Below are positions 31,609 through 39,442 of a DNA stretch of 64,000 nucleotides, piece after piece. The stretch comes from Bradyrhizobium sp. WSM3983. Its GTDB lineage: Bacteria > Pseudomonadota > Alphaproteobacteria > Rhizobiales > Xanthobacteraceae. The stretch is from the NCBI RefSeq assembly GCF_000473045.1, contig NZ_AXAY01000001.1, positions 392,931 through 456,930 on the forward strand. Reading direction: 5' to 3'. Both the position numbers and the translations under genes were made by a program. Positions within the stretch are counted from its first letter, which is position 1. Every line of letters begins with the position of its first letter. The notes beneath the pieces were generated by a model. It made no database searches and was not told where the DNA came from. It saw only the letters and a program-made list of their open reading frames with translations.

Positions 31609-32616
31609 GTGGCCGTCATCGTACCTTTCGAAACTCCCGGCGCGTCGATCGAAGAGCTGGTTGCCCTTGTCGCCGGTGACATGGAGCGCGTCAACGCCAC
31701 GATCCTGTCGCGGACCGGCTCCGACGTGACCATGATCCCGGAGGTGGCCAACCATCTGATCTCCTCCGGCGGCAAGCGGCTGCGGCCGATGCTGACGCTC
31801 GCCATGGCCAATCTGGCCGGCTACACTGGCGACGGCCATATCAAGTTGGCTGCCTCCGTCGAGTTCATGCACACCGCCACGCTGCTTCACGACGACGTCG
31901 TCGACGAGAGCGAGATGCGCCGCGGCAAGCTGTCGGCGCGCATGCTCTGGGGCAATGAGGCCAGCGTGCTGGTCGGGGACTTCCTGCTCGGCCAGGCCTT
32001 CCGCATGATGGTCGAGGTCGGCTCGCTGCGCGCGCTCGACATCCTCTCTGCTGCCGCCGCCACCATCGCCGAGGGCGAGGTGATGCAGCTCGCCGCCGCC
32101 AAGAACACCGCCACCACCGAGGACGAATATCTCGCCGTGATCCGCGGCAAGACCGCCGAGCTGTTCGCAGCCGCCTGCGAGGTCGGGCCCGTGATCGCCA
32201 ACCGCCCGAAGGCCGAGCAGACTGCCTGCCGCTCGGTCGGCATGAATCTCGGCATCGCCTTCCAGCTCGTCGACGACGTGCTCGACTATGGCGGCAAGAG
32301 CGCAAAGCTCGGCAAGAACACCGGCGACGACTTTCGCGAGGGCAAGATCACGCTTCCCGTGGTGCTGGCCTTCCGCCGCGGCAATGACACCGAGCGCGCG
32401 TTCTGGATCAAGGCGCTCGAGCGCGGCGAGATCGGCGACAGCGACCTCGATCACGCCCTCGGGCTGATGAACAAGCACCGCGCACTCGAGGACACGCTGA
32501 GCCGCGCCCAGCACTACGGTGCCATGGCGGTCGACGCGCTGGCGCTGTTCCCGTCCTCGCCGATGAAGAGCGCGCTGGAGCAGGTGGTGGCGTTCTGCCT
32601 GGCACGGTCGCATTAG
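31609..32616 (+). CDS. ispB: Polyprenyl diphosphate synthase (ubiquinone side chain)
   Basis: A 335-aa trans-prenyltransferase that extends farnesyl diphosphate with IPP to the ubiquinone tail, probably C50 as expected in this lineage (inferred). GGKRLRPMLTLAMANL, the first Asp-rich motif LLHDDVVDESEMRRG, the second AFQLVDDVLDYGG, and KTAELFAAACEVG are diagnostic. I chose the GTG at 31609 because GGAG sits 6 nt before it; a TTG at 31597 is in frame. Divergent from the DUF2007 gene. Confidence 0.92.
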   Translation: MAVIVPFETPGASIEELVALVAGDMERVNATILSRTGSDVTMIPEVANHLISSGGKRLRPMLTLAMANLAGYTGDGHIKLAASVEFMHTATLLHDDVVDESEMRRGKLSARMLWGNEASVLVGDFLLGQAFRMMVEVGSLRALDILSAAAATIAEGEVMQLAAAKNTATTEDEYLAVIRGKTAELFAAACEVGPVIANRPKAEQTACRSVGMNLGIAFQLVDDVLDYGGKSAKLGKNTGDDFREGKITLPVVLAFRRGNDTERAFWIKALERGEIGDSDLDHALGLMNKHRALEDTLSRAQHYGAMAVDALALFPSSPMKSALEQVVAFCLARSH

Positions 32617-32649
32617 GGCTTCGGGCACACTGTTAGCCAAACACTCGGT

Positions 32650-32790
32650 GTCGTCCCGGCGAAGGCCGGGACCCATATTCCGTGATCTATCGGTCGGCCG
32701 AGGTGTGTGTACCGCCCGAAGAAATCTTCACCACCAGTCTTCGCCAAACGTCTCCCTGTGGTTATGGGTCCCGGCTTTCGCCGGGACGAC
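32650..32790. repeat. Palindromic intergenic repeat, family C (copy 2)
   Basis: GTCGTCCCGGCGAAGGCCGG pairs with CCGGCTTTCGCCGGGACGAC in inverted orientation. The same element, diverged, is inside the nad operon at 17214-17336. Confidence 0.85.
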
Positions 32791-32822
32791 GCCGGTGAGA
32801 TAGCTAACCACTGCATCCATAC

Positions 32823-32912
32823 CGTCATTGCGAGCGCAGCGAAGCAATCCAGTCTGCCCCCCGCGGCAAGATTCTGGATTGCTTCGCTCCGCTCGCAACG
32901 ACGGAGTGTGCC
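32823..32912. repeat. Palindromic intergenic repeat, family D
   Basis: CGTCATTGCGAGCG, AGCGAAGCAATCCAG and the inverted CTGGATTGCTTCGCT, CGCTCGCAACGACG. It lies 32 nt after a family C copy. This type is common in proteobacterial genomes. Confidence 0.85.
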
Positions 32913-32932
32913 GCACGGCCGTCGCCCGGTAA

Positions 32933-32947
32933 CTTGCATTTTGCAAG
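32933..32947. promoter_or_regulatory. Candidate HxlR operator
   Basis: Perfect 6+6 dyad CTTGCA-TTT-TGCAAG, 22 nt before the HxlR start codon. This position fits autoregulation by a dimeric winged-helix protein. Confidence 0.5.
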
Positions 32948-32969
32948 CTACTCACCTAACTTCCCGGTC

Positions 32970-33485
32970 ATGCAGCCCAAATCCCCCTCTATCCTGGAAT
33001 GCCCGGTCGGCCGCGCCGTGGAGACGGTTGGCGAGTGGTGGAGCATTTTGATCCTGCGGGATGCATTTCAGGGCTCGACGCGCTTTGACGAGTTCGAGCG
33101 CAATCTCGGCATCGCACCGAACATCCTGTCGCGGCGCCTCGCCCATCTCACCAAGACCGGCATGTTCGTCCGCCGCCGCTATCAAGCGCGGCCGCCGCGT
33201 TACGAATATGTGCTGACGGACAAGGCGCGGGATTTCTTCCCCGTGATCGCGACGCTGCTCGCCTGGGGCAACAAACATCTCGCGCCGAAGGGCGAAGCCA
33301 TCCTGCTGGCGAACCGGGACGATCGTCGCCCACTCGATCCGGTCGTGGTCGACGCCGCCGACATGCAACCGATCACGCTCGCCAATGCGGTTGTGATCGC
33401 GGGTCCCGGCGCGAGCCGCTTGATGCGGCGGCGGCTCACTTCGCTCAAGGCCATGAACCCGGCGGTCGCGCCGGCTGGAGACTGA
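32970..33485 (+). CDS. HxlR-family transcriptional regulator
   Basis: A 171-aa winged-helix regulator. The HxlR core lies in residues 7-100: CPVGRAVETVGEWWSILILR, TRFDEFERNLGIAPNILSRR, LAHLTKTGMFVRRRYQARPPR, YEYVLTDKARDFFPVI. The first Cys (SILECPVGR) corresponds to the redox-sensing Cys of some HxlR members; whether it senses here is unknown. The C-terminal third is an extension with no clear domain. The KAS II gene starts 1 nt after its stop, so they are co-transcribed. The dyad 22 nt upstream suggests autoregulation. ATG at 32970 is preferred over a TTG at 32934. Confidence 0.88.
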   Translation: MQPKSPSILECPVGRAVETVGEWWSILILRDAFQGSTRFDEFERNLGIAPNILSRRLAHLTKTGMFVRRRYQARPPRYEYVLTDKARDFFPVIATLLAWGNKHLAPKGEAILLANRDDRRPLDPVVVDAADMQPITLANAVVIAGPGASRLMRRRLTSLKAMNPAVAPAGD

Positions 33486-33486
33486 C

Positions 33487-34749
33487 ATGCGTCGTATCGT
33501 CGTGACGGGAATGGGCGCGGTGTCGCCGCTCGGCTGTGGTGTCGAATTGTCATGGCGCCGGCTGCTCGCGGGGCAAAGCGGGCTGCGACCGCTGCCCGAA
33601 TGGTCGCAGGCACTGCCCGCGCGCATCGCGGGTCTCGTGCCCGACAAGGCCGACGATGCCGACGGCGGCTTCGATCCGGCAGCGGCGGCAGCGCCAAAGG
33701 ATCAACGCAAGATGGACCGCTTCATCCTGTTCGCGCTGCTCGCCGCCGCGGAAGCGGTGGCGCAGGCCAAATGGACGCCGCAGGATGCGGCATCTCTGGA
33801 GCGGACCGCGACGATCATCGCCTCGGGCGTCGGCGGCTTCCCGGCCATGGCGGAGGCCGTGCGCATCACCGAGCAGCGCGGCCCGCGCCGGCTGTCGCCG
33901 TTCACGATCCCCTCGTTTCTCGCCAATCTCGCCGCCGGCCACGTCTCGATCAAATACGGTTACAAGGGCGCGCTGGGCACGCCGGTCACCGCTTGCGCCG
34001 CCGGCGTGCAGGCGATCGGCGATGCCGCGCGCATGATCCACGCGGGCGAGGTCGATATCGCGATCTGCGGCGGCGCAGAAGCCTGCATCGATATCGTCAG
34101 CCTCGGCGGCTTCGCAGCAGCGCGCGCGTTATCGAGTGGCTTCAACGACGAGCCCGCGCGCGCCTCACGCCCGTTCGATCGCGACCGCGACGGTTTTGTC
34201 ATGGGCGAAGGCGCCGGCATCCTGGTGATCGAGGAGCTGGAGCATGCGCTCGCGCGCGGCGCCACGCCGATTGCCGAGATTGTGGGATATGGCACCACCG
34301 CGGACGCCTATCACATGACATCGGGGCCGCCCGACGGCGACGGCGCCCGCCGTGCCATGGAGATCGCGCTCCGGCAGGCGAACCTTGCGCCCGCGGATCT
34401 GCAACACCTCAACGCGCATGCGACGTCGACCCCGGCCGGCGACGAGAGCGAGCTCGGCGCGATCGGTGCGCTGTTTGGCCGCAACAATTCTATCGCGGTG
34501 AGCGCGACCAAATCGGCCACGGGCCATTTGCTCGGCGCCGCCGGCGGGCTCGAGGCAATCTTCACTGTGCTCGCTTTGCGCGACCAGATCGCGCCGCCGA
34601 CGCTCAATTTCGAAAACCCCGACGCGAGCGCTGATGGCATCGACATCGTCTCAGGCAGCGCGCGGCCTATGCCGATGCAGCATGCAATCTCCAACGGCTT
34701 CGGCTTCGGCGGGGTGAATGCCAGCGCGATCTTCCGCCGGATCGGCTAG
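33487..34749 (+). CDS. Beta-ketoacyl-ACP synthase II-type enzyme
   Basis: A 420-aa thiolase-fold condensing enzyme of the FabF family. The catalytic triad is visible: Cys170 (TACAAGVQ), His311 (NAHATSTPAGD) and His347 (TKSATGHLLGAAGG) with Lys342. It begins MRRIVVTGMGAVSPLGCG. It is next to an HxlR regulator rather than acpP/fabG, so it is probably an accessory KAS, for example for modified or very long-chain fatty acids, instead of the housekeeping FabF; no other fatty-acid genes are nearby to decide. Confidence 0.88.
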   Translation: MRRIVVTGMGAVSPLGCGVELSWRRLLAGQSGLRPLPEWSQALPARIAGLVPDKADDADGGFDPAAAAAPKDQRKMDRFILFALLAAAEAVAQAKWTPQDAASLERTATIIASGVGGFPAMAEAVRITEQRGPRRLSPFTIPSFLANLAAGHVSIKYGYKGALGTPVTACAAGVQAIGDAARMIHAGEVDIAICGGAEACIDIVSLGGFAAARALSSGFNDEPARASRPFDRDRDGFVMGEGAGILVIEELEHALARGATPIAEIVGYGTTADAYHMTSGPPDGDGARRAMEIALRQANLAPADLQHLNAHATSTPAGDESELGAIGALFGRNNSIAVSATKSATGHLLGAAGGLEAIFTVLALRDQIAPPTLNFENPDASADGIDIVSGSARPMPMQHAISNGFGFGGVNASAIFRRIG

Positions 34750-34792
34750 CGAGAGGACTTGCAATCACGCCGGGCATCGTTACCAAAGCAGG

Positions 34793-35424
34793 ATGACCGA
34801 CACGAATTTCTGGCTGTTCCTCGCCGCCGCCCTCGTCATCGCCGCCATTCCCGGCCCCGGCATCTTCTATGTCGCGGCGCGAACCCTGTCGGAAGGGCGC
34901 GCCAGCGGCTTTGCCTCGACCGCCGGTACGGCGCTGGGCGGACTGGTTCATGTGGTCGCGGGTAGTCTCGGCATTTCCGCGATCATCCTGGCGAGCGCCG
35001 AGCTGTTCGCGGTCGTGAAGTTCGTTGGCGCGCTGTATCTGGTCTGGCTCGGCATCAAGACGTTTCGCAGCGCCGGCCGAACGCTGTCGCTTGAGAGCGA
35101 GCCCGTCGGCGACAAGCGCGCGTTCCGTGACGGCGTGCTGGTCGAGGCGCTGAACCCGAAGACCGCGGCGTTCTTCCTCGCCTTCATTCCGCATTCCTCG
35201 ATCCCGCGGGAGCGAGCCCCACGCTGCAATTCATCGTGCTCGGCGCCATCTCGGTGACGCTGAACACGCTCGCCGATGTCGTGGTGGTGTTGATGGCGGC
35301 CGCGACGCGCACGCAGTTGATCGGACGACCACTTCTGATGCGACGCCTCACGCAAGGCTCCGGCGTCTTCATCGCCGGCCTCGGCCTGTCGCTTGCGCTG
35401 GCGCGGCGGCCGGTGGACGGGTAG
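34793..35424 (+). pseudogene. LysE-family translocator with a single frameshift
   Basis: A LysE/RhtB-type exporter of about 210 aa if one base is restored. The first frame starts at ATG 34793 (MTDTNFWLFLAAALVIAAIP GPG region) and is intact to NPKTAAFFLAFIP. After CCGCA at 35189-35193 the reading continues in another frame as FLDPAGASPTLQF, then LGAISVTLNTLADVVVV to a stop at 35424. CA instead of CAG (Gln) explains it: one missing base. LysE proteins export amino acids or other small amines through the inner membrane. It is either a recent inactivation or a sequencing error; codon use and spacing look normal. Confidence 0.82.
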
Positions 35425-35429
35425 CCACG

Positions 35430-36305
35430 ATGCTCGCCCCGCAAAGTCACACCTACGAATCCCACGGCCTGCGCCTGCATTATGCCGATTGGGGCAACGA
35501 GAACGCGCCGCCTCTCATCCTGGTCCATGGCGGCCGCGATCACTGCCGGAGCTGGGATGCCATCGCCCGCTCGTTGCGGCCGCACTTTCATGTGATCGCG
35601 CCCGATCTGCGCGGCCACGGCGATTCCGACTGGACCAGGGGCGGCAGCTACGCGCTGACCGAGTATGTCTACGATCTCGCCCAGCTCGTCCGCAGCATTG
35701 CAGCGCCTCAAGTGACGCTCATCGGCCATTCGATGGGCGGCATGGTGAGCCTGATCTTTTCAGGCTCGTTCCCCGAGCTGGTTTCCAGGCTCATCGTGCT
35801 CGACGGTGTGACGATGTTGCCGGATTCACCAAAACTGCCGACGCATGAGCGCATCGGCAAATGGGTGGCACAGCTCGACAGATTGCACGACCGCACGCCG
35901 CGCCGCTATCCGACCCTCGAGGACGCGGCCGCGCAGATGGTGCTGCACAACAAGCGCCTGGCCCCTGACCTCGCGCTCCACCTTGCCACGCACGGCGCGC
36001 GCCGGAACGAGGACGGCACCTACAGCTGGAAGTTCGATCCCTACCAGCGCGCCTCCGCGCCGCACCGGCTCTGGCCGGACGACCACATCGCGCTGTGGTC
36101 GCGCGTCGCTTGCCCCACGCTGCTGCTCAATGCCGGCGAAAGCTTTCTCGCCGGCGCCCGGGCCGCAGGCCTGGAGCGCTATTTCCAGCAGGCGCGCATC
36201 GAGACCATCGTCGGTGCCGGGCACTGGCTGCAGCATGACAAGCCGGAAGAGGTGCTGGGTGAGATCCGGCAATTTCTCGGGCTTGCCGAAGATGGCGCCG
36301 ATTAG
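35430..36305 (+). CDS. Alpha/beta hydrolase
   Basis: A 291-aa alpha/beta-hydrolase-fold enzyme. LILVHGGRDHCRSWD (oxyanion HGG at 33-35), VIAPDLRGHGDSDW, the nucleophile elbow GHSMGG with Ser101, and GAGHWLQHDKPEEV supplying the His. Similar proteins include epoxide hydrolases and meta-cleavage hydrolases; the substrate cannot be set. The ATG is 5 nt after the LysE stop, so the two were probably one transcript. A family A repeat lies just downstream. Confidence 0.84.
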   Translation: MLAPQSHTYESHGLRLHYADWGNENAPPLILVHGGRDHCRSWDAIARSLRPHFHVIAPDLRGHGDSDWTRGGSYALTEYVYDLAQLVRSIAAPQVTLIGHSMGGMVSLIFSGSFPELVSRLIVLDGVTMLPDSPKLPTHERIGKWVAQLDRLHDRTPRRYPTLEDAAAQMVLHNKRLAPDLALHLATHGARRNEDGTYSWKFDPYQRASAPHRLWPDDHIALWSRVACPTLLLNAGESFLAGARAAGLERYFQQARIETIVGAGHWLQHDKPEEVLGEIRQFLGLAEDGAD

Positions 36306-36313
36306 CTCCGCTG

Positions 36314-36408
36314 CCGTAGGGTGGCAAAGCGAAGCGTGCCCACCTCTTCGATCGCGTGACTTGGATAGATGGTGGGCACGGCGCTACCGCGCCTTTGCCC
36401 ACCCTACG
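36314..36408. repeat. Palindromic intergenic repeat, family A (copy 3)
   Basis: CCGTAGGGTGGCAAAGCGAA (one base shorter than the other copies) with inverted GCCTTTGCCCACCCTACG. Between the convergent hydrolase and ispE genes. Confidence 0.88.
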
Positions 36409-36418
36409 ACAGTGCCGC

Positions 36419-37303
36419 TCAGCTCAACGTCCCCGCATGCACCCACCAGTCTGGGTGATCCCTGCGAATCTTCTCGGCAGCGGCATGTGCCTCCGCGGCC
36501 ACGCCGTAGATCGCAAAGCACGTCGCGCCCGAGCCGGACATCCGCGCCAGCTTGATGCCGGCGGACGAGCGCAAAGCCTCCAGCACGTCACCGATGACAG
36601 GCTCGATGCGCAGCGCAGGGGCCTCGAGATCATTGGCGACGGTTTCGAGAACATCGACCCAATCGTCGATCGATCCGCCCTGCTCCGGCCACGCCGGAGC
36701 TTCGAGGACGTCGGTGGCGCCGACAAGAAGCTCGCCGTTGCGCAGACCCAACTCCCTGAACACGTCCTTGGTCGCAACCGGCACGCGCGGATTGACCATC
36801 ACGCAGGGCATGCTTGGCAACGCCAGCGGCAGCAATTGCTCACCCACGCCGGTCATGTCGCAGGCGCGCGAGAACAGGCACACCGGCACGTCGGCGCCGG
36901 TCGCGAGCGCGACCTCCTTGAGCCGGGGATCATCGAGCGACAGATTGTTGAGGCGCGCGAGCAAGCGCAGCGCCGCCGCCGCATCGGCCGAGCCGCCGCC
37001 GATGCCGGCTGCGACCGGCAAGACCTTGTCGAGCGCGAAGGCGCCGAGTTTCAAATTCGGCACCGCGTCGGCCAGCAGTTTTGCAGCCTTGAACACGAGA
37101 TTGTCTGAGGTCTCGCCGCAGGCCGCCGCGAGCGGCCCCGTGGTCGCAAGCCTGAGCTCGCCGCCCGGCTCCAGCGTGAGCCGGTCGGCACAATCGGCAA
37201 ACGCAACCACGCTTTCGAGATCATGATAGCCGTCGGCACGACGGCCGACCACGCGAAGGCTCAGATTGACCTTCGCGCGCCCTTCTTCAACCAACGCCGG
37301 CAT
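36419..37303 (-). CDS. ispE: 4-diphosphocytidyl-2-C-methyl-D-erythritol kinase
   Basis: A 294-aa GHMP kinase of the MEP isoprenoid pathway that phosphorylates CDP-ME at the 2-hydroxyl. EGRAKVNLSLRVVGRRADGYH (start), the ATP-binding LPVAAGIGGGSADAAAAL and the C-terminal MSGSGATCFAIYG are diagnostic. The ATG at 37303 begins MPALVEEGRAK; the longer frame starts with a TTG. It is 26 nt downstream of the TPR gene on the same strand. Confidence 0.94.
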   Translation of the reverse strand: MPALVEEGRAKVNLSLRVVGRRADGYHDLESVVAFADCADRLTLEPGGELRLATTGPLAAACGETSDNLVFKAAKLLADAVPNLKLGAFALDKVLPVAAGIGGGSADAAAALRLLARLNNLSLDDPRLKEVALATGADVPVCLFSRACDMTGVGEQLLPLALPSMPCVMVNPRVPVATKDVFRELGLRNGELLVGATDVLEAPAWPEQGGSIDDWVDVLETVANDLEAPALRIEPVIGDVLEALRSSAGIKLARMSGSGATCFAIYGVAAEAHAAAEKIRRDHPDWWVHAGTLS

Positions 37304-37329
37304 CGGCGATATGCCCCCAGTGACTTGGA

Positions 37330-39135
37330 TCAACCGCCCTTGCCATCGTCCTTCTTCTTGTCCGCCTGCGCGGCCGAAGAGTTCGAAGAGTTCGAATTGT
37401 CATCCGTCATGCCGTTGGCGATCTTGGCCTCGATCTTCGGCAGCTCGTCCGGCTCGGGCTTGAGATCGCGGGCATGCGCCCACTGGAATTTTGCCTCCAG
37501 CGTGCGGCCGACGCGCCAATAGGCGTCGCCGAGATGGTCGTTGATGGTGGGGTCCTCGGGCTTGAGGTCGATCGCGCGCTCGAGGTTCTTCACCGCCTCT
37601 TCGTAATTGCCGATGCGGTAATAGGCCCAGCCGAGGGAATCGACGATGTAGCCGTCGTCAGGACGCTGCTCGACGGCACGCTTGATCATCTTCATGCCTT
37701 CGTCGAGGTTCACGCCCTGGTCGATCCAGGAATAACCGAGATAGTTGAGGACATGCGGCTGGTCGGGCTGCAGCTCGAGCGCCTTCTTCATGTCGGCTTC
37801 GGCCTTGCCCCACTCCTTGGAGCGCTCCTCGCAGATGCCGCGGTAGTAGTACCAGACGCTGTTGGCCTTGTCGTTGCCGGCCGGCAGCACGTCGATGCCC
37901 CGCGAATAGGTCGCGCCGCAGTCGCCGAACTTCTTGCGGCCGCGCTCGAGATTGCCGAGCGCCATGATGGCTTCGAGATCCTTGGAGTCCTCGGCGGTCA
38001 CGTTCTTGAGGATCTTGATCGCCTCGTCGGTGCGGTCGGCGGAATCCAGGTCAATGGCGAGCTGGATCTGCGCGTTGCGCTTCAGGGGCGAGGACGACGG
38101 CACCCGCTCATAGATCTTGATCGCCATCTGCGGCCGCTTCACCGATTCATAGAGATCGGCGAGCGAAAGCAAGGCCAGCGGATGCGTGGGCTGGAGATAG
38201 AGCGCGAGCTGGAGATAGACCAGCGCGAGATCCTCACCGCCGCGGCGGGTCAGCGTGGCGCCGATGCCGTAGAGCGCCTCGGCCGCACCGGCCTGCGCGG
38301 AATCGACCAGCGACGGCATCTTCTTGCCGGCCTTGGTCTCACGCAGCCCTTCCACGATCAGCGGATGGCGGGCGAGCTTCTTGTCGAAGGCTTCATAGAT
38401 CGCGGTCGCCGAGGCGGCGTCCTTGTTGCGCGAAAGCCAGCGCGCATAGGCCTCGCTGACGCGCAGCATGGAATCGTCGAGCTTGTAGGCGCGCTCGAAG
38501 CGGGTGCCCGCATCCTTCTCCTTGCCGGCGTTCTCGAGGATCATGCCGGCGTGCAGGTCCTTGAACAGCGGATACCATTCCGGGCCCGCCAGCTTGTCGA
38601 TGGTCGCGACCGCGCCCTTGGCATCGCCCGCACCGTAGGCCGCCCAGCCGGACAGCAGGGTCGCGACGAGATCGGTGATCGGCCCGCGAATCGACTGGTT
38701 GATGTTGGTCTGCGCGCTCGGATATTTCTTCAGCTTGAGATCATGCACGCCGACCACGAGGCGCGCGACGCGATTGGTCTTGTCGATGGTGAGGATGCGC
38801 TCGGCGAGCTTGACCGCTTCCTCGATGTCGCCGTCGCCGACCGAGGAGATGAAGGCGCGGTCGAGCAACTCGTTGTTCTTGGGATCGGTCCGCAGCGCGG
38901 AGCGGTAGAAGGCTGCGGCGGAGGTCGCGTCGCGCTCGACGCTGGCGTGACGGGCGGCGAGATAGCTGCCGGCCGTGGTGAGCGACTTCAGATCGTTTCG
39001 GCTCGGAAACTGCGCCGCCGTGTCGGCCGGATGATCCGGCGTCTGCGCCAGCACCCCGCCAGGGACCGCCACGATCGCAGAGCCGGCAAGGGCGATGGCA
39101 GCAGCAGTCCAGCGGTTGAAACGATTTGAAAACAT
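37330..39135 (-). CDS. Tetratricopeptide repeat protein, exported
   Basis: A 601-aa protein with a signal peptide (TAAAIALAGSAIVAVPGGVLAQ, about 10-31) and TPR units through most of the rest, e.g. VDSLGWAYYRIGNYEEAVKN, LERAIDLKPEDPTINDHLGD, LNYLGYSWIDQGVNLDEGMK. It likely acts as a periplasmic or outer-membrane-associated scaffold. The C-terminal tail is Ser/Asp/Asn-rich. It is upstream of ispE on the same strand with a 26-nt gap; no functional link to ispE is known to me. The start is set by the signal peptide (ATG 39135). Confidence 0.85.
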   Translation of the reverse strand: MFSNRFNRWTAAAIALAGSAIVAVPGGVLAQTPDHPADTAAQFPSRNDLKSLTTAGSYLAARHASVERDATSAAAFYRSALRTDPKNNELLDRAFISSVGDGDIEEAVKLAERILTIDKTNRVARLVVGVHDLKLKKYPSAQTNINQSIRGPITDLVATLLSGWAAYGAGDAKGAVATIDKLAGPEWYPLFKDLHAGMILENAGKEKDAGTRFERAYKLDDSMLRVSEAYARWLSRNKDAASATAIYEAFDKKLARHPLIVEGLRETKAGKKMPSLVDSAQAGAAEALYGIGATLTRRGGEDLALVYLQLALYLQPTHPLALLSLADLYESVKRPQMAIKIYERVPSSSPLKRNAQIQLAIDLDSADRTDEAIKILKNVTAEDSKDLEAIMALGNLERGRKKFGDCGATYSRGIDVLPAGNDKANSVWYYYRGICEERSKEWGKAEADMKKALELQPDQPHVLNYLGYSWIDQGVNLDEGMKMIKRAVEQRPDDGYIVDSLGWAYYRIGNYEEAVKNLERAIDLKPEDPTINDHLGDAYWRVGRTLEAKFQWAHARDLKPEPDELPKIEAKIANGMTDDNSNSSNSSAAQADKKKDDGKGG

Positions 39136-39442
39136 CAGGGCTCGCCTTGAGTTGGTAGTGCCTGGGTTTGAAGCAAAAGGCCGTCTCGCACGCGAACGCG
39201 GCCGCCGACATCGGGACCCGGAACCGTCGGGTCGGGACAATGCCGCTTTTGGCGCTTCACCGCAAGGATTCGGACCGGGCGGTCCCCTCCACACGCCCCA
39301 AATCGACCAAGCGTTCGTCAAGAGCGTCCCAAGACGCTGCTACTATGGCCTTATCGTGGCCGGGAGCATCCGTTGCCGCCCGGTCCTCACGCGAACGTGC
39401 GCTACATCACCCTTCCGGCGTGTTTGGTCGCCAGGCGCGCCC
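39136..39442. other. Intergenic region upstream of the TPR gene
   Basis: 307 nt with no gene I can support. It contains the TPR-gene promoter and a short stem (AGCGTC-CCAA-GACGCT, 39323-39338), too weak to call a terminator. Confidence 0.5.

Larger units (their letters stand above)
32617..32969. other. Intergenic region holding two repeats and an HxlR-side dyad
   Basis: 353 nt without a gene. Family C repeat at 32650-32790 and family D at 32823-32912 fill most of it; an inverted repeat at 32933-32947 lies close to the HxlR start. Confidence 0.6.

Noticed and set aside
31480..32676. Extended minus-strand frame of 474 aa that includes DUF2007
   Set aside because: The part upstream of 31479 is antisense to polyprenyl synthase. 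The AGGAGG and homology mark the TTG at 31479 as the start.
32823..32912. CRISPR-like or tRNA-like structure from repeated stems
   Set aside because: The element is a single inverted repeat with no regular spacers and no cloverleaf or anticodon arm.
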